From the NCBI GenBank assembly GCA_039519185.1, contig CM076847.1, forward strand, positions 39,900,916-39,964,915: a DNA stretch of 64,000 bases. Reading direction: 5' to 3'. A program made the position numbers and the translations under genes. Below, piece by piece: positions 33,345-44,900 of the stretch; position 1 is the first letter of the stretch; each line of letters opens with the position of its first letter. Source of the DNA: Astragalus membranaceus (taxonomy: Eukaryota > Streptophyta > Magnoliopsida > Fabales > Fabaceae). A model generated the notes under the pieces. That model saw nothing but the letters and a program-made list of their open reading frames with translations. It was not told the DNA's origin and searched no databases.

Positions 33345-33354
33345 TCTATAAATA
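33345..33354 (+). promoter_or_regulatory. TATA box of Ogre B LTR
   Basis: TCTATAAATA, followed by CCCTCTCATTTCC, a pyrimidine-rich start region typical of plant promoters. Confidence 0.55.
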
Positions 33355-34149
33355 CCCTCTCATTTCCACACATGAGCATCTTTGGCTTCTCATTTTTCCT
33401 ACACTAAAACCCTAGCACACAAAAATCTCTCCCTCTTTCCTCTCAAGGCCGTAGCCTCCTCTCCCTCTCCTCCATCCATCCTTTTCATTTCCTTCCACCC
33501 AAACACCACCACCCCACCTCATTTTGCATCCCTCTTTCACATACTCCCTCCATTTCTCATTCAAAGTTCAAGCATCATCACCAAGTGGGTTTGATCATCA
33601 TATTTGCGTGGGTATTTCTTTGAAGAACCTTGGAGTTTTGTTGATTTGTGTCTAGTTTCATCTTCTCATCTCACTTTCTAACTTGGAGTTAAGGTAAAAT
33701 CCTTAAAACCTTGCATCATATTTGAGTTCTTGCCTCAAAAATGTGAAATCATTCATCCTATCATCTTCATATCCTCATATGGTTGATTGTTGCTGGTGAG
33801 AAGTGTCATAAGCACTTTGACAAGCACTTAGGGAGGCTTGGGTGCTTATGGTGCTTCTCACCCTTGAATGATTGATGATTTGTGTTGATTTGGATCTTGA
33901 CCCTTGCATTTCATGAAATAAAATGTTGTTTTATGGCATATTATGTTTCGCATACTTGTAGAAAAATAAGGTTTATGTTAGTTTTGTGCATTTCTTTGCC
34001 TAGTCACATGAACCTTTACCAAAAATTGTAATCTAGCTTGTTTTCTCATATTATCTCACTTGCTTTCAAAACTAAATGGGTTCTTGGTTATGTATTTGGG
34101 TCGCATATTGTGAATAAATAGGGTTTTTATATGTTTGCTTATCATTTTA

Positions 34150-34490
34150 AGTTGATGATGGGCAATATGACTCTCACTTGTGCCTAGTGCACCTTGCTTA
34201 AAGTGATGAGGATTGTTCTATATGATTCAACCCTTTTAGTTTAGGTGTTGTTTAAATTGATGATAGGCAAAGAGATTCTCACTTGTGCCTAGTGCACCTT
34301 GTTCTAAGTGATGAAGATTGCTCTAGGTGATTCAACCCTCCTTTTAGTGTATGAGATTGCTTATTATTATGAATTACTTTATAATTTGTCTTAGGTTGAT
34401 GATTGGTAAAGCGACTCTCACTTGCGCCTAGTGCACCTCGATCTAAGTGAGGAGGATTACCAAGAAATGATTCAATCTCTCTTTTATAAT
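34150..34490 (+). repeat. Three ~120-bp tandem units in Ogre B LTR
   Basis: Each unit carries TTGATGAT, TCTCACTTG, GCCTAGTGCACCT and a GATTCAA end. The LTR of element D has at least four copies of the same unit in the opposite orientation (56270-56790), which ties the two LTRs to one subfamily. Confidence 0.85.
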
Positions 34491-35114
34491 TCTTAATGAG
34501 TAGGAAGATGCAAATTTAGGTTTCCTTTTATGATAGTTAAATAATGCGTGAATGCTTGAAGGCCAATTTGGCCTATGATGGCATTCACCTTGAAAGGTTT
34601 GATTTAGGGTTCGTGTAGGTTTTGTAAAGGATAGGTTGTCCTAATCTTGATGCATCCTCACTTGCAATTGTGGTGTTGGTTCTTGGAGTTTGTGTAGGTT
34701 TTGGCAAGGGATGGACTAACTCTAGTCTTGATGCATTCTCACTTGTTAATGTGAGTAATTGCAAAGGATAGGCTAGCCCCCTAGTCTTGATGCACATGTG
34801 TTCTTATTCATTTATACTTGTTTTTGTGCTTGTTGTGTGATTAAGTATTGAATTGGTGTTCAGGATTTGCTTGCTTGTTTTGATGATCGCATTGACTTTG
34901 TAATCCGACTTCAAAGTTCAAAACCTTTGTTACTCGTTAGTAACACCTCAAAACCATGTCGCATTCAAATTATACTACAATTTGTTACTCGTTAGTAACA
35001 TTTACAATTTCAAATCTTTTTCATAACCAAGAACACTTTCAAACATCAAAAAACCATCTCACAAACCAAAAATCAATTCGATTGCGAAAACACTTTTGAT
35101 TACCTAAAGTAAGA

Positions 35115-35519
35115 ACCAATTATCATTAATGACCACTCGCGCCGTTGCCGTTTGATTGTTAGCGATAATTTCATTTTCAAAGGAACTAGTAGTGTGACCA
35201 CTCTAAACCGTTGTTGTTTGGTCTTCGTGAACACTCCAACTTAAATAAAACCAATTGTCATCGATGATCATTCGCGCCGTTGCCGTTTGTTGTTAATGAC
35301 GATTGCATTCTCAAAACGGTTAGTAGCGCGGCCACTCTAAACCGTTGTTGTTTGGTCATCGCGAACACTCGAATCAAAAGCAAAACCGATTATCATTAAT
35401 GATCACTCGCGCCGTTGCCGTTTGGTTGTTAATGATGATTTCATTTTCAAAAGAGTTAGTAGTGTGACCACTCTAAACCGTTGTTGCTTGGTCATCGCGA
35501 ATCCTCATTCCTATTGCGA
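35115..35519 (+). repeat. Three 135-bp tandem units in Ogre B LTR
   Basis: Units begin at 35115, 35250 and 35385, each with CGCGCCGTTGCCGTTTG and GGCCACTCTAAACCGTTG-type cores. The paired gene-strand words resemble the two ~100-bp segments at the same place in LTRs A, C and E. Confidence 0.88.
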
Positions 35520-35573
35520 AAACTCACCTAAACAAGATAAAAGACAAAAACCTTTTTGCAGGACAAACAAGAA

Positions 35574-35945
35574 CTACGTAGCTTTGAATTCTCCATCGCA
35601 CCGGGAGATACGTAGGAGCGAGCGGCTAACTCTCGTCAAGCGCCAAAAATAAAAATTTTCATTAAGTCTTCTCATTCCCTTTGAGGAAAATTTAAGTATT
35701 TTCCAAATCAACGCTTAAAACTACACGTTTAATTAAAGGTTCCCTTTCGGTTGAAAGGAGGTGTGGGGTGCTAATACCTTCCCCATGCCTAACCGACCCC
35801 CGAACCCAAATCCTCCGGTTTTCCAAAAGGCCATCCGCTTTCCAAAAAGGTTTTTCTTCAATATTTTCCTTATAAAAAATATTGGTGGCGACTTCATTGT
35901 TTTAAAAAGTTGTAAACGAAGAAAAATCCCCTCAGGGACCTTTTT
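35574..35945 (+). other. Conserved hairpin module at the 3' end of the LTR (Ogre B copy)
   Basis: Five predicted stems. P1: CTACGTA 35574-35580 with TACGTAG 35609-35615, enclosing TCTCC 35590-35594 with GGAGA 35604-35608. P2: CGAG 35619-35622 with CTCG 35632-35635. P3: CCTTTC 35743-35748 with GAAAGG 35753-35758. P4: TGGGG 35764-35768 with CCCCA 35781-35785, loop TGCTAATACCTT nearly invariant in all copies. P5: AAAAATCCC 35922-35930 with GGGA plus TTTTT at 35935-35945. Other copies are at about 690-1030, 12148-12500, 20915-21370, 36255-36685, 46900-47330 and 54757-55190. Function unknown; the position just before the primer site suggests a role in the element RNA. Confidence 0.6.
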
Positions 35946-35957
35946 GGGTGCAACAGC

Positions 35958-35975
35958 TGGCGACTTCACTGGGGA
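35958..35975 (+). other. Primer binding site of Ogre B
   Basis: TGGCGACTTCACTGGGGA, two bases after the LTR end. Confidence 0.87.
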
Positions 35976-36243
35976 TGTTTCCTTTTTAATTGGGTCAAGC
36001 CTAATTAATTAAATGTGTGGTTTGTGTTATTGATTTGATTTGGATACCTTGTTTGCTTCTATCCCTTTCAGTTTCCTTTTCTTTCTTATCATGTTGTATG
36101 CATGTGCATTTGTTTTCTTTTCTTCCATGTTTGTTTTCCTTCCTCCTCCTTGCTTATGTGCTTAGTACCCTCATGCATTTCCCCAATCCCAATCATGTTC
36201 CCTTCTTCTTTGCTCCCTTTCTTCAAGGTAAGCTCATGCATTG
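35976..36243 (+). mobile_element. Ogre B leader, first part
   Basis: Non-coding. Contains GGGTCAAGCCTAATTAATT near its start, as in Ogre A. Its last ~65 bp (CCCAATC...GCTCCCTTTCTTCAAGGTAAG) recur diverged just after element C (49580-49640), so a short tandem duplication in the leader straddles the insertion. Ends with the CATTG target site. Confidence 0.75.
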
Positions 36244-38926
36244 TGTAGCGACCGAAAAATCCGGAGGAGGGATTCTTCGAAGTTCTTGAAATGAAGCCGC
36301 CACCAAAGTTTTAGTTTAAGGGCAAACATTGGAAAATCCCCATTGAGTGGATAAGGAGGTTTTGCGGACCAGGTTTAGGTTCGGGAGTCGTTTATGCGTA
36401 GGGAAGGTATTAGCACCCTACGACATCCTTCCTAAGGAAGGTTACTTTTTAACTAAATGTGTAAACACTTATTAATTCAAAAATAATGATTTTACCCTTA
36501 TAATAATAATAAAAAAAGACTTGATAAACGGTTAGTTATTTTTTGCTCTTTTTGAAAAATAGGAGAGAAATGGATTAGAAGGAAAAAAAAGGTTTTTAAT
36601 TAATGCAATTGACAGAGGTCGGCCGCCCTCTGCTCCTACGTATCTTCTGGTAGAGAATCAAATCACACGTAGTTCTAGGTAGAAAATGTTTGTGTGTTGG
36701 TGTTTTTTAAGTGTTTTGAAATTGGGATAGGCGTTCGTGACGACCAAACAAGTGAAACTCAGAGTGGTCATTACTCAAAACCCGTTTGAAAAATATAGTT
36801 GCTATTGACGATCAAACAAGTTAAACTCAGAGTGACCGTTAATAACAATCTACTTTTATGTTTGGGAAAATATTTATTTGTTATTTGGGAAAATATAGGT
36901 TTGTGAAAGAAAATGTTTATTTGTAGAAAAGAAATTTAAAATAGGGAAAGAAAAATGGGGTGCATATTTAAAAAGAAGTGTGAAAAGGAGCAGAGGGTTG
37001 TATATTTTAAAAGGGAGGTGTAAATATTAAGCAGCCCAGTTCCTATACTGGGTTCAGCAGCCCACGAAACCTGGGCCTCTCAAAGGGGGTCTCACGCAGC
37101 AAATGGAGGGGTGTACGAAGTAGGCGCAAAACCCACTATAAGAGCCTAATTAAAAATGAAACCCTAATTTTCAAACCCTAAATCCTCTCTTCTTTCTCGC
37201 GGCGCCGCGTCAGCCCCATCAACCCTAACTTTTGTTTTCTCTTCTCCTCCCCAAACCGCAACACTCCTGTCTTCTCCTCACGGCGCCATTCATGCTTCTC
37301 ACAAATCCGATCCTCACTTTCTCACTCATTCTCTTTTCTGATCCCACTTCCTCTCCGATTCTCTCTTCCGATCTCAACTTCTTCTCCGATTCTCTCTCCC
37401 GATCTCAACTTCCTCTCCGATCGTCGCCCTAATCACGTTTTTCTTTTCTCTCCACTGACCCTAATCCTTTACTATAGCGACAGAGCCACAACTAGGTACA
37501 AAAGGGGAGAGGGGGAGTCGAACAGAGGGAAGAGGGAGAAAGGCGTAGAGGGACGGTGAGCGAGGGGGGACAAGATGGTGCTGGCCTCGGTAAGGGGGAG
37601 GCGTTTGGTGGTTCGGTGTGTGACGATTTGTGTTGGGTTGTTGCGGTGGAGAGACGATTTGTGTTGGGTTGTTGCGGTGGAGAGAGAGAACGGCAGTGGT
37701 GGTTGGACGATGTCGCCGGAAGGGACGCAACCACGGTGGGGAGCCGTGGAGGTACCGGCGATGTTGACGTGACGGAGATGACGGCGAACGGAGGGAGTCA
37801 CGGCGGTGGTGCGCGGTATAGTTATCGGTGGTTGGATGTGGCCTTTCGGTGGCAGTGGTTCGGTTGGTGGTGTTTGGGGGTTGACTGTTCACGCAGAGGG
37901 GTGGCGTGTGGTGACTGTGGGAAGTGAGGGGTTGGTCACAGCGGTAGTTGGCTGTTACGGTGGTGTGGGGGTGGCCAAAGGTGGTGAAGCGGTGGTTCTG
38001 TTGTGGTGACGTGATGGTTATGGTCAGTAGGAGTAGTGGTTAGGTGGTGGCTGACAGTGGAGACGGTGGTGGTTCACGGTGGTGACCACCACCTATTGCC
38101 CGGAGCTCCCAGCTCCTGTTTTCTTTATTTTTTTGTTTTCTGATTCTCCCTTTTCTTTTGTGACTGTGTGTGCGCGTCTGTGTGTATTGCTGTTTTTTGA
38201 CACTGTCCTCTTCCCCCCTCTTTCTTTACTGTTTGTTGGCTTTTATAGAGAAGGCAAATTAACGAGACAAAAAATTATTGTTATGCTTTTGCAGAGAATC
38301 AGAGTAGTGGAGCAGAGGAGGTTAATGGAGCAGAGGAGCAGCAGCAAGGTGGTGCCTGCAAAGCTGTCCTGATGGGGCAAATTGGGAAAGTGACAAAGGA
38401 GCAAGAAGAAATTAGCATTGGCTTAATTCTTCAAATGGCAGCAGCATTGCTGCCCCTAGTAGCAGGGGCGCCCCTGCCCTTTATTTTATTTTATTTTATT
38501 TTGATTTAAATTTTTGTACTTTCTTGTACTTAATTTTTGTCTACACATGTGTACTATAGTTGACTTTGTAAAAAAAAAACTATTTATAAAAAGCATTTAT
38601 TCACAATCTGATTTTTATTAGATTTTTAGAACAAACTTAAATTGATAACAACGACGAAAAACAAATGTACACGACGAGACGCCAACGCGCGTCCACAACG
38701 AGAATACGCGAATTCACGTACTAAAATAAACACTCGTACACAACAATACGCAAACACCTGTCCGCAACGGGGCCTAAAATGTGTACATTATTAACAATAG
38801 CACAAACGCACCAATGAGAAGTAACACGCCTATACATGACTGGGAAAGACACACATAAACGATAAAAACAATATTTTGGATTTTCTAGTAAGCTTTAAAT
38901 TAGCCGGACAAAATTAGGGTATGACA
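36244..38926 (-). mobile_element. 3' LTR of element C
   Basis: Ends TGTAGCGACCG and GGGTATGACA. TATA box on the minus strand at 38240-38248. Long open frames at 37461-38372 come from GGTGG-rich sequence and are duplicated in the other LTR; no known domain is seen. Confidence 0.92.
38240..38248 (-). promoter_or_regulatory. TATA box of element C, left LTR
   Basis: The minus strand reads CTATAAAAG; the copy in the 5' LTR (48888-48896) would drive the element. Confidence 0.5.
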
Positions 38927-38943
38927 GCTGCCCCTCTTTATTT
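38927..38943 (-). other. Polypurine tract of element C
   Basis: On the minus strand AAATAAAGAGGGGCAGC precedes the 3' LTR. It forms the end of a hairpin with arms 38936-38956 and 38978-39000. Confidence 0.85.
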
Positions 38944-41900
38944 ATATTTTACTAGGAAATATGAAAGATTTCAAATTCCTCGAGTAAAATAGAAATGAAG
39001 ATAAAAATACACCAATTTTGTCAAGACTATTTTTAGAAATTATTCAAAGATAATGAGTTGACATAGAATAAAAGTAAAAAAGGATCACCGAGCATCTGAA
39101 GGAGCACTGGGCTCTGATGGTCTAATTCGCGGTCGATGCATGGCGCATTGATTGGAGTTAAACTGAAGGACCGACGAGGTCTAAAGGGCATGCCTAAGCC
39201 TGATGGACCCATAGGTCTGATGGAGCGCAAACTAGCAACGGTACTAGTAAAACGGTCTGCTTGGGGGTGGCCTTTTTCGAGCGGCCATGGGTGGCAAGGT
39301 CAGGTCGTTGACCTGATTTGTGCACCTCGAAGGACGTGCACTGTGTTTTTTAGGCGGACACAGCTAGTCTGAAGGGCCTGGGGCCGGATGATCCGTCGGT
39401 TGCTCGATAACGCGACGTGCGATCTGGATTGAAGGACCATTGTTGGTCTGAAGGAGCGCTTGGGCTCTGAGGGACCACTGGGGGTCTGGAGGGGTACTGA
39501 GATTCTGAATTGTGATATGAGACCAGCATTTGGAGTGCTGACTTTGGGGGAACAAAATATTGGGATTGACAGATGGCGTACTTGCCTAGAACACACCTAA
39601 TGAGCGCATTTACCTGAGAAGGGAAAAGCTATCTATATTTGGTATGTCTAAAAATGCAATGAATGATGTATGCGTGCAATATAGGTATGTGAAATGGTAA
39701 GTGTTCGATGGGGTGAATGAAATGTGGCAGATGCTGTGAGTTGAAGTTGATTGGACATGGAGGTTGACGAACAACGTGTGTGAATGCAGATAAAGTAGGA
39801 ATGTGGTCGTGCTGATTGATTTTGGTGGAATGATGAATGTAATGGAATGAGCAATTTTCTCTTTTGGTTTTCTTGCTTTTTTTCTTAGTATATAAATGGT
39901 GTATGAAATGCAAAGTGCGAATGTGATGCAAATGTAATGCTTTGATGCGAATGCCATGGTGAATAAAGGAAAACACGTGAACACGAATGCATGGTACACT
40001 GATATGATTAGTGATGTAAAAACCTTTTTCTTTGGGCAACGATGAGACCGGCATTCGGCACATCTATCGAAGCAAACAATGTCGTGTATGTAATGTGATG
40101 AACGTGCAATGATTGGTATCTGATGGGATGATGAATGAAATGGGTATACCATGGGTGTTGTACCTGATGGAATGAGAAAGTCGACAAACAGTTGTATGTG
40201 GATGCAGATAAGATATGAATTGTATTGCTTAGATGCGAGTGCTGCGATGAAATGCATGGTTGCATGTGGAATGATGTGATTGCAACTGTAAAGATTATAT
40301 ACAAATGCTATGGTGAGTGACAGGAAAGCACACAAATGCATGGAATAATGACTAATGATGTAGAAGCTTTTTTGGCAATGATGAGACCGGCACTCGGCAC
40401 GTCTATCGAAGAAAGAAAAAAAAATGTTATATGTGTGCATGCATGCGACGGGTGCAATGCAGTTTATATGGATGCAGACGAGATATGAATGTGATTGCAA
40501 TGGTTTTAATGCAAATGCCATGGTGAATAGAAAGAGACACATGAATGCATGGTGGATAAGATGATTGGTGTTGTAGAAATTTTGGCAATGAAGAGACCCG
40601 TGCGTGGCACGTCTATCGAAGCAAAAAAAAAATTATATGCGTTCATGCAAAGTGATGAATGTGCAATGCAAAAGCAAATGGACTACAAAAGCCCGTGAAT
40701 GATGGATGCTGAAGCTGGTCGGGAACAGAATGGATAAGCCGTGTATGCGGATGCATATAACATGCGAATGCCAATATACTATTGATTGCATGATGGAATG
40801 ATTTATGCTTTGTGGATGATTTTTTTTCTTGTTTTCCTTTTTTGCCCCTTTTTATGAGTGAATGAATGAATGACTGTGCACACGTAATGCCTAGATGCAA
40901 GAGTTGTGTGGTACCATGATCGGATGTTTGTTGGGATGTGGAAGGACTTTTTGTCTTTTCGCTTTATTGCCTTTTTGGTATTTGATGAATGCATGAAATG
41001 AGAACGTGAGTGTGACGGATACGTAATACTTTGATGCAAACGCCATGGTGAATAAAAGGAAATGCATAAATACATGGTGCAATGATGTGATTGATTGGGA
41101 TATAGACAGACTTTTGGGTAATGATGCGACCAACATTTGGCGTTTTTATTGAAGCAATACATGTTATGCGTGCCGATGCATGTCCGCATACGCAATGCGT
41201 AATGCAAAGGAAGCAAAATTGTGTAGGCAAAAACAAATGGAATGTGAATGCATGTACAATACTTACATGAAAGAGTTGTGATGAGTATGATCATATGCAT
41301 GCATGATTTGTTGGTAACAACACTATTTTGGTAAGGATACCAAAATGTTTGATGAGAATCAAAACTTTGATGTTGGAAAACAGAGAGCTGAACATTTTGA
41401 ATTGATCGTTCTTTGGAAGGAAGATTTTTGATGGCTTGGACTTGAACTCTGGTAAGCTCAAGGTGACAATCTTGAAAAGTGTGGCTTGCGGTAATGTATT
41501 AGTGCCCTTTCTAGAGATCGAGATGTGTATTTGCAGATGGATTCTCATTTGGTTAAGATGACCCATGATGGCTAAGCTTTCAAGTCTAAGATGTTAACTT
41601 AGAGGGATTGTCATTATTGTGTGTCTCTCTCTTTGAAGTATTTGCTTAATAAATATGAAAAACCGTGTGAATGCAAATGAATGTGCCAGTTGACTCAAGG
41701 TTCAAGAAATGTAGGGTATAGTCAAGTGTGACACATGAGTGGAGTGGAGGATGAGGTTTATTGGCTCAAGCTTATGAGAGATAAGATTGCCCCAAGGTAA
41801 AAATGCTTGACTGCCCCAATTTTGACTTCAAATAGTGGGGAGCGAAACAGTCTGCCTTTGTCTAGGGAGGACAATGACAACTAAGGATATAGACTGATTG

Positions 41901-44900
41901 AGGGATTGGGAAATATGCTGGTATTGAGGGTGACAAGTGACTAGGAATGAATAGAATGGGAGGCAAAAGGATTCTTTCGGCCCAAGGTATATGATGCCCT
42001 GGTCTATAAGAGGACAAGGTTACCCCAATCCATGAAAGATGAAAATTGCCCCATCTCGAGTGGGATTGTGACAGGGTGCAAAGTTAGAATAATGGTTTGG
42101 AAATTGGTCTGGTATGGCTATATGGGTGTAGTATATGAACGAGATGAAAGATGAGGGTATTTTGGGGATGCTAAAAAAATCTCCCTGAGTTTGAGTGGAA
42201 TGGAGGGTGGGGTATTGCCCCATTTTGATATGATAAGTCAAGTAACTGCCTTAGTAGGGATTTGTGGTTTTCCTTGGGAAGGAGTCCACAAGCTAAGACA
42301 GTCAAGAGTTTTTGGTTCGATGAAAATTCACTTTGTTGATGATCACTGTTATCTTCTCTTGATGAACTTCGAGCGTGCAAGCCCTTTTAAGTTTTTTTTT
42401 TCTTATTTTATTTTGTAATAATATTTTTCTCTTTGTTTTTTTTTTGAGCAAATAAATTATTCTGATTATTTTGTCCTATAGTATAAGCTTTGAGAAAAAT
42501 GGAAGCAACCAATCACTGATCAGAATAGGCCTTAGGATTGTAATATGGCTAATGGCTAATGATTCATGAAGGAAATGATTACTTTGCTCCTGAGAGTGTT
42601 CGGGGTAGGTTGAGACAAAGAATCTTTTATGCGCTTCATGGTAGAATGAACCTGTTTTAGGGTTGTAGCGCATTTGAGGGTTTATGGAGGATAGGACGCT
42701 TAGGCCAAAGGAAGTGTTTGAGGGTTTATTTCAGACAATGATCTTTTATATGCTCGATGGTGTGAAGTATCAGCTCACAATTTCTACCGCTTTGGTCTTT
42801 TTCTTTGAGGATTTCTTTTTCAATCATCTTTTTTGAATTTCACTTTCTTTTTTGTGATCTTTTTTCTCTTTCTTTTTTTTTTTGAGTTGAGTGAGCTGAT
42901 AAAAGTGACACACCATTTTTGATGTGGAATTGATCCCTGTCTAGAGTGACTGAGAGATTTTTGATATTCGGCTCGAAGTGGGTGGCAAAGGGTATTTCTC
43001 TTTTCAGGATGCGGGAAAGTTGCCAAACTTCACTTCGAATCATGATTGCTTGTTTTCTCGAAATTGTAATTACAGGACAAAACTTCATTTTAATATATTT
43101 GCTTTTTCTTTATTATCCTTTTTTATATGCCCTAATTTTTGCTTAGATTGCTCTTATGAGTTTTCAACCTAACGAGCTTTTCTTTTTTGGATTTCTTTTT
43201 TAACTGAAAGAACTCGCACGAGTGTTTAGACTGCCAGCAGGAAATCTGTGATCATTGCTCTGCCCCAGTGTGGAGCGTACAAAGTGTTGTTCGTGAAATT
43301 TCATCACTGGGGGAAGTGAATGTAATACTCTTGTGGGGACTGGGCCTTTTATGAATGGTTGGATTTGGTTTTGAAAATGAAGGAAAGACGGGGATAGTAT
43401 AACTGACTCAAACAAGAGTAAACACACATGTCATGCTAATTTATTTTGCAAATGCTTCATAGAGAGTTGACATCGGTTAAGATAGAACAATTTTAATTGC
43501 TAAAACCACACACGTTAACAAAAATAGACATTTAAGCTTCTTATCCCGGGGGTGAGATATATGTTGGCTGATGCCCTTGGTGGGGCGTGCAGTGGCTAAG
43601 GGTCAAGCCTATGGGAGTAGGGGTTTGAGGACGATACGGTCAATATTGTAGTGACCATGATGGTGAATGAGTTATTGGTGAATTCCATTGAATGGTTAAG
43701 TGGGTAGGTGGTTTCCATGAATGTGGTGGGTATGAGTAGGATGTATATGGAGTGAAGGGTGAAGGACTTGATGTCGGTGAATCAAGTTAGGGTGTGACAA
43801 CATTTTCCAAGGAAGAGGAATCAATTCAAATATATTTTCAAGAAGGCATCGTTTCTCATCAAATAGTGTGTCAAAAAATCTTATGAGTTTCATTTTTTTA
43901 TTTTTTGGAAAAATTATTTGAATAAAGTAGAATGCATGAAATGTACAATGATTGCTTGAATGTGATAAAATGATATCTTAAATGGCTATATGATTTACTT
44001 TTTTTTGTTTCAGCTAACAAAAAAAATGGATGATGACTGATGCAAGAAATAGAAGAAAATGAAGCAATTTCTAATTTTGTCCCAATGCATGTGAGATGAC
44101 TGATGCCCTTGAGATGGATGTGAGAGGAATGAATGATTTTTGTTTTTGTTATGATGCATGAAGGAGATAATGTATTGGAGATGCATAGGAATGAAGGACT
44201 TTTGTTTTTTTTTTTTTTTTTACGATGCATGAAGATGAGTAATGAAATAATGAATGAATGTAATATCTCAATGTGATATTTATTATTTTTGGTGTATGGA
44301 TATGCAAGGTGATGCACTTTGGATGAGATGAACCAGCAAAAAGCATGATATTTTTGTTATTTTGTAGATGATAAGATGTATGGTAGGAGAATGATAATGA
44401 AATGTTCATGAATGCATGGTGATTTTTTTTTTATGTTTTCTTTGAATAAAGTACAATGCATGAACATATGGATGTTTTGTTGTATATGCAGCAACAATGG
44501 AGATGAATGAAATGCGTGATGATTTTTGAATGTGGCAGAAGGATGCCTTAAACGGGTATTGTTTACCCCTTTTTCCTTATGCTTCAACTAGAATAAGAAG
44601 CTAACAAAAGGCTATTGGATGATGAATGATGCAATAATAATAAGATATTGTTATGTGTTCTCTCTTTATTTGGGAATGTACCGTACGAATGAACACATGA
44701 TAATGGATATGTACGATGAAAATGCAAATGTATGAAATGCATGGAGGACCTGATCACTTCAAAAGACCAACGACTTTATTCTATTATGAACACATGATAT
44801 TTTTTGTAAAAAAAGAAGATTAACCATGCATATGCAACGGGGATAACCAAATTACATGCCCCGATGTCCTAATGCATGAATGATCACCATGCATGACGAA

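Larger units (their letters stand above)
32088..35955 (+). mobile_element. Full LTR of Ogre B
   Basis: A 3868-bp LTR from TGTAATACCCC to GGGTGCAACA. It has a polypurine tract on its left and a primer site on its right, so it served as 3' LTR to one unit and 5' LTR to the next. TATA box at 33345-33354. Repeats inside: two CT-runs (about 32818-32875), three ~120-bp units (34150-34490) and three 135-bp units (35115-35519). The hairpin module is at 35574-35945. Confidence 0.87.

Noticed and set aside
37461..38372. Overlapping long open frames on both strands (also at 48110-49020)
   Set aside because: They lie in a GGTGG-rich part of the element C LTR, have no domain, and are present in both LTR copies because LTRs are duplicated.
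39610..40542. 310-codon His/Ser-rich frame on the minus strand
   Set aside because: Composed of decayed repeats rich in ATGCATGAATG words; no retroelement or host domain is seen and element D does not keep the frame.
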